From: Chlorobiota bacterium
Lineage (GTDB): Bacteria > Bacteroidota > Bacteroidia > JAADEI01
Direction of reading: 5' to 3'
Assembly (NCBI GenBank): GCA_013153515.1
Contig: JAADEI010000019.1
Coordinates: 1 to 37,619, forward strand
DNA: 37,619 bases
Made by a program: the position numbers and the translations under genes. This document shows positions 34,884-37,619 of this stretch, piece after piece. The notes beneath the pieces are model-generated. The model was not told where the DNA came from and searched no databases. It saw only the letters and a program-made list of their open reading frames with translations. The first letter of the stretch is position 1. Every line of letters begins with the position of its first letter.

Positions 34884-35937
34884 AGTCGGGGAATTGTTCA
34901 GAGATTTCTTTATAAATTTTCCTAATGTCTTCACCGGAATTTATGTTGGCATTCAATGATGCCTTAGGGGTTCTGATAATTACCCTGTCCTGTTCGTCGG
35001 ACACAGCCAAAACACTATCTTCCGAAGTGTTGATTATAAGGCTATTCTGAGTGTTTGTAACCACTGCTTTGCCAATGATGGCGTTTCCTGATTTGTCGTG
35101 TGGCAGAAGGTCGTAGATGGCTTTGAAATTACCCAAATCACTCCATTTGAAAGTGGCTTTCACAACGAAGACATTGTTTGCTTTTTCCATGATTGCATAG
35201 TCAATGGATGTGGCGGGGCAAGCCATGAATATCTTCCTTATCAACGAAGTGTCGTTGAAATCCTTAAGTTCAGAGCAGATGTCCCAAATGTCCGTTGCAT
35301 AAAGGATAAAGGCTTCTTTCAGGGCGTCCAATCTCCAGATAAACATTCCTGAGTTCCAGAAGTATTCACCGCTTTCCACGAATTTACGAGCCAGTTCCAA
35401 CGGCGGTTTCTCTGTGAATGTTTTCACTTTGAACAGTCCCTTTTCTGGGATTAAGGGTTTTGCAATGTGTATGTATCCATAGCCAGTTGCGGGATATGCT
35501 GGTTCAATCCCTATGGTTCCCAGTTCCATGTTTTCCTGTGCGTAGTCAATAGCGATGTTAAGAGCCTTAGCCCATTGGTTGGCGTCGTCAACATAGTGGT
35601 CGGCAGGCAGGACAACCATTACGGTTTGGGGGTCTTCTCCCTGCGAAAGGAAATAAGTGAGTGCGTATGCTATTGTGGGGGCAGTGTTTCTGGGCATCGG
35701 CTCAGCGATAAAGTTCACTTTAGGAACCTGTTGCCTGATGAGATGTTCGTATTCAGAAGGGGCAATAACATATATTCTTTCGGGGGAAGTGATTAGTTTA
35801 GCCCGTGATACTGTATCCTGCAATAGGGTTTTACCTGTGTTTAGCAAATCAAGGAACTGCTTAGGTTTGCTTTGAGTAGAGAGGGGCCAGAGCCTTGTCC
35901 CTTTCCCACCAGCCATTATGACAACAATCGGCTTCAT
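34876..35937 (-). CDS. manC: Mannose-1-phosphate guanylyltransferase
   Basis: A 353-residue nucleotidyltransferase that makes GDP-mannose from mannose-1-phosphate and GTP, a precursor for mannose-, fucose- or rhamnose-containing glycans. The start MKPIVVIMAGGKGTRLWPLS contains the GTP-binding signature, with KPKQFLDL following. Other motifs are FIAEPMPRNTAPTIAYAL, VLPADHYVDD, VKTFTEKPPLELA, NSGMFIWR and TFKWSDLGNF. There is no C-terminal phosphomannose isomerase domain, so it is the single-function type. The ATG at 35958 would add seven residues and was not preferred. It heads a series of overlapping genes that ends in the MBOAT gene. Confidence 0.95.
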   Translation of the reverse strand: MKPIVVIMAGGKGTRLWPLSTQSKPKQFLDLLNTGKTLLQDTVSRAKLITSPERIYVIAPSEYEHLIRQQVPKVNFIAEPMPRNTAPTIAYALTYFLSQGEDPQTVMVVLPADHYVDDANQWAKALNIAIDYAQENMELGTIGIEPAYPATGYGYIHIAKPLIPEKGLFKVKTFTEKPPLELARKFVESGEYFWNSGMFIWRLDALKEAFILYATDIWDICSELKDFNDTSLIRKIFMACPATSIDYAIMEKANNVFVVKATFKWSDLGNFKAIYDLLPHDKSGNAIIGKAVVTNTQNSLIINTSEDSVLAVSDEQDRVIIRTPKASLNANINSGEDIRKIYKEISEQFPDYA

Positions 35938-35941
35938 ATTG

Positions 35942-35949
35942 CAAACATA
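35942..35949 (-). promoter_or_regulatory. Candidate -7 box immediately upstream of manC
   Basis: On the minus strand TATGTTTG matches TAnnTTTG perfectly and ends 4 nt before ATG 35937. No -33 TTTG is seen at normal spacing. A 6-bp inverted repeat (CTGAGA/TCTCAG, 35958-35973) overlaps the stop of the gene upstream. Confidence 0.35.
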
Positions 35950-35969
35950 AGCAAGCACTGAGAAATGTC

Positions 35970-36476
35970 TCAGGGCAATGTTTTGACAATTACGTTCAGA
36001 TGAGGGTCCAAAGTGCTATATCTAACAACGACACTATCAGCAAAAACGCATTCATTACACGGATGCCAGTATTCCACAACCCTTCCTTTGTGGTCCCTAA
36101 ACCTGATTTTAACTGCATATCCCTGATCACAAACCCAACAAGGACCGTAGGTTCTTTTAATTATCTCCGCTTTTGTAGTTAAGCCAAACATCTCCAACTC
36201 AAGTTTTTTTCGTGTGTTAATACCAATAAATACAGACGATATGAAAATCCCTTCAATTACGACGACACCTAATGCTAATTTGATTCCACTGCCTCTCCAC
36301 CCAACAGTGAACAAAGTGAACAAAAATGACCCTACCACACCAATTATCCAGCCTAAGGAGGCTAACCAAAATAGTTCATCTCTCCTGAAAGCGAAAACAA
36401 CGATAGTTAGAAAGCCTAAAAAGGTTAAAAGAAATGATCCTAACACTCCTTTTCTTCTATCTGAATTAGAATTCAT
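35970..36476 (-). CDS. Hypothetical membrane protein with a CxxC-x23-CxxC soluble domain
   Basis: A 168-residue protein. Three TM segments (about residues 11-30, 35-58 and 66-86) are followed by a short soluble domain with two cysteine pairs, C113/C116 (GPCWVCDQG) and C140/C143 (HPCNECVFA). The surrounding fold (KAEIIKRTYGP, then YAVKIRFRDHKGRVVEYWHP, then VVRYSTLDPHLNVI) resembles DUF3592-type beta domains. The cysteines could hold a zinc ion or form disulfides. The family is unknown to me. It is 32 nt upstream of manC and 24 nt from the divergent lipoprotein gene. Confidence 0.78.
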   Translation of the reverse strand: MNSNSDRRKGVLGSFLLTFLGFLTIVVFAFRRDELFWLASLGWIIGVVGSFLFTLFTVGWRGSGIKLALGVVVIEGIFISSVFIGINTRKKLELEMFGLTTKAEIIKRTYGPCWVCDQGYAVKIRFRDHKGRVVEYWHPCNECVFADSVVVRYSTLDPHLNVIVKTLP

Positions 36477-36483
36477 AAATTTG
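36476..36483 (+). promoter_or_regulatory. Candidate -7 box for the 304-residue lipoprotein gene
   Basis: TAAATTTG matches TAnnTTTG perfectly and ends 17 nt before ATG 36501. A TTTC at 36451-36454 could be a weak -33 element. The box overlaps the start codon region of the divergent gene. Confidence 0.45.
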
Positions 36484-36500
36484 CAGTAAAGTTAAGGGGT

Positions 36501-37415
36501 ATGAGGGAAACAGGCTTAGGAAAACAGTCTTTGCTAATTGCGTTTCTTTTTGGCGGGCTGTTTTTGGCATCCTGTGGGTCGTCTGATAACGAAGGGACTG
36601 AACCAACTGGTTCTCAGGGAAACGTTGACAAGACAGATGTTTCGGGGACTGAGTCGGAATCCGAGGACTTTGGATCCGAATACGTGATTCTGGATAGAGC
36701 AGAAACACAAGTTTCTTCCGATGAATTATGCAATGTTTTGAACCAACTCACCTTTCCCGAACAAATCGCCCAACTGCTTGATAAGGTTAGTGAAACAAAA
36801 CAATCCGATTTCTGCCTTAAGACCTATACAGGTCCTGATGTGAAGGATTTGCCTGTTCCAGATATTGTTAACGAAACTTTTGAAACCATAAGGAAAAATC
36901 ACCCTGATTTACTTGTGTATGAGTTTGCTGAAATGACTGACCAGTTGGCTTTCGCCCAAGGATATGAAATGAAGTTTATAAAGTCACCGTCCATCCTAAT
37001 TGAAATTTCTATGACACCCAAGAGTGTTTCACCGACCATAGCAGTGCATGTCGCACCATTCAAGAATTTCGCAGAAAGAAAAATCTGGAACTACGACTAC
37101 GTAGTAAACAAATTGCAACCAGTAGCAGACCAAATCGCTCAAAACCTTAACTTGAAACCTATGTATACGTCCTATGAAAATGGTTCTGTTAACTACTTTT
37201 ACTCAATCCCGCAAGAAACCAACACCGATCAACTTGTGAAACAATTGCATCAGTATCTTCTGGACAATGGATGGAACGTTACTAACTACGCTTCCATGAT
37301 GGGCATAACAACCCTTCAAGCCCAGAAAAACAACATTGTTTTTGAACTGGCAAACATGCAGGGATTCGGACAGAGCAGAACTCTATTCTCTTTCACTCTC
37401 AAAATTGTTGAATAA
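36501..37415 (+). CDS. Hypothetical lipoprotein with acidic linker
   Basis: A 304-residue protein with lipobox FLASC (C25). A 40-residue linker rich in Asp, Glu, Ser, Thr and Gly follows (GSSDNEGTEPTGS onward). Acidic residues right after the lipidated cysteine resemble Bacteroidota lipoprotein export signals, so surface exposure is possible. The remaining roughly 240 residues form a mixed alpha/beta protein without motifs that I recognise. A partial lipoprotein gene follows after 18 nt, probably in the same operon. Confidence 0.8.
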   Translation: MRETGLGKQSLLIAFLFGGLFLASCGSSDNEGTEPTGSQGNVDKTDVSGTESESEDFGSEYVILDRAETQVSSDELCNVLNQLTFPEQIAQLLDKVSETKQSDFCLKTYTGPDVKDLPVPDIVNETFETIRKNHPDLLVYEFAEMTDQLAFAQGYEMKFIKSPSILIEISMTPKSVSPTIAVHVAPFKNFAERKIWNYDYVVNKLQPVADQIAQNLNLKPMYTSYENGSVNYFYSIPQETNTDQLVKQLHQYLLDNGWNVTNYASMMGITTLQAQKNNIVFELANMQGFGQSRTLFSFTLKIVE

Positions 37416-37433
37416 ACTGCTTATTAAGTGCAT

Positions 37434-37619
37434 ATGAAAAGACTTCTCTTTGTTTTACTTGTAGTTGGATTAGTGCATTCCTGCAAGGGAAAGATTATTA
37501 TTGACATAATCCGTGAGATTTGGATTGAGTTGTCTAAGGATAGTGGTGGAAAGATAAGGAAAACGAAAGATAAAATTTATTTTAGATACGCAGACAAGGT
37601 TGTTTACTATGATTCGTTA
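37434..37619 (+). CDS. Hypothetical lipoprotein, 3' end cut by window edge
   Basis: ATG 37434 opens a frame that stays open to the last base (62 codons). It has a clear lipoprotein signal (MKRLLFVLLVVGLVHSC, C17). The mature part begins KGKIIIDIIREIWIELSKDS and is charged. The family is unknown. It starts 18 nt behind the previous lipoprotein gene. Confidence 0.75.
   Translation, partial: MKRLLFVLLVVGLVHSCKGKIIIDIIREIWIELSKDSGGKIRKTKDKIYFRYADKVVYYDSL

Noticed and set aside
34884-34934. N-terminal extension of the aminotransferase by 17 residues
   Set aside because: It lies inside the end of manC, and the family start MHRSKLPDEG matches ATG 34883.
1-37619. Prophage, insertion sequence, CRISPR-Cas, toxin-antitoxin or biosynthetic cluster
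   Set aside because: No transposase, integrase, phage structural, Cas, toxin or synthase motifs are present in either strand.

Overview
The window is a chromosomal segment of a member of the Bacteroidota. The evidence is two secreted proteins with type IX secretion (T9SS) C-terminal sorting domains, the birA/rsfS-ftsH-LUD gene order, a UshA-type 5'-nucleotidase split into two genes, several perfect TAnnTTTG promoter -7 boxes, and a tRNA gene without an encoded CCA end. It is mostly conserved core genome. I see no prophage, insertion sequence, CRISPR array or plasmid genes.

Region 1 (1-6475, minus strand) is one tightly packed run: birA, acnA, a UbiA-family prenyltransferase, maf, a YpsA/SLOG-type putative molybdenum carrier, and a large membrane protein cut by the left edge. 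Region 2 (6512-9533, plus) is rsfS-ftsH-LUD. Region 3 (9599-16905, plus) holds two T9SS exoproteins: an M43 (cytophagalysin-like) metalloprotease and a 1702-residue adhesin-like protein made of 308-residue repeats, followed by a strong terminator. Region 4 (16976-19355) has an orphan coding fragment and a minus-strand O-antigen ligase-like group with a small GNAT and a membrane protein. Region 5 (19426-21832, plus) is panB overlapping an M23 peptidase gene.

Region 6 (21833-27388, minus) contains a 56-codon remnant of a 'TDRP' outer-membrane protein, tRNA-Ser(GCU), dnaA, the split 5'-nucleotidase pair and a PpiD/SurA-like periplasmic foldase. Region 7 (27414-28550, plus) has two unknown envelope proteins. 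Region 8 (28637-36476, minus) is probably one operon: a CxxC/CxxC membrane protein, a mannose-1-phosphate guanylyltransferase, a methionine/glutamine-type aminotransferase with its omega-amidase partner, two SGNH hydrolase-like proteins and an MBOAT acyltransferase. The last three look like an extracytoplasmic glycan O-acetylation machine. Region 9 (36501-end, plus) has two unknown lipoproteins, the second cut by the right edge.

The most interesting points are the mosaic repeats of the giant T9SS protein, the SGNH/SGNH/MBOAT module linked to GDP-mannose supply, the TDRP remnant beside the tRNA, the short BirA with an altered KWPND motif, and -7 boxes lying only 4-8 nt before start codons. None of these is proof of a wholly new system. 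The O-acetylation operon and the repeat adhesin/protease pair are the best candidates for unexplored biology.
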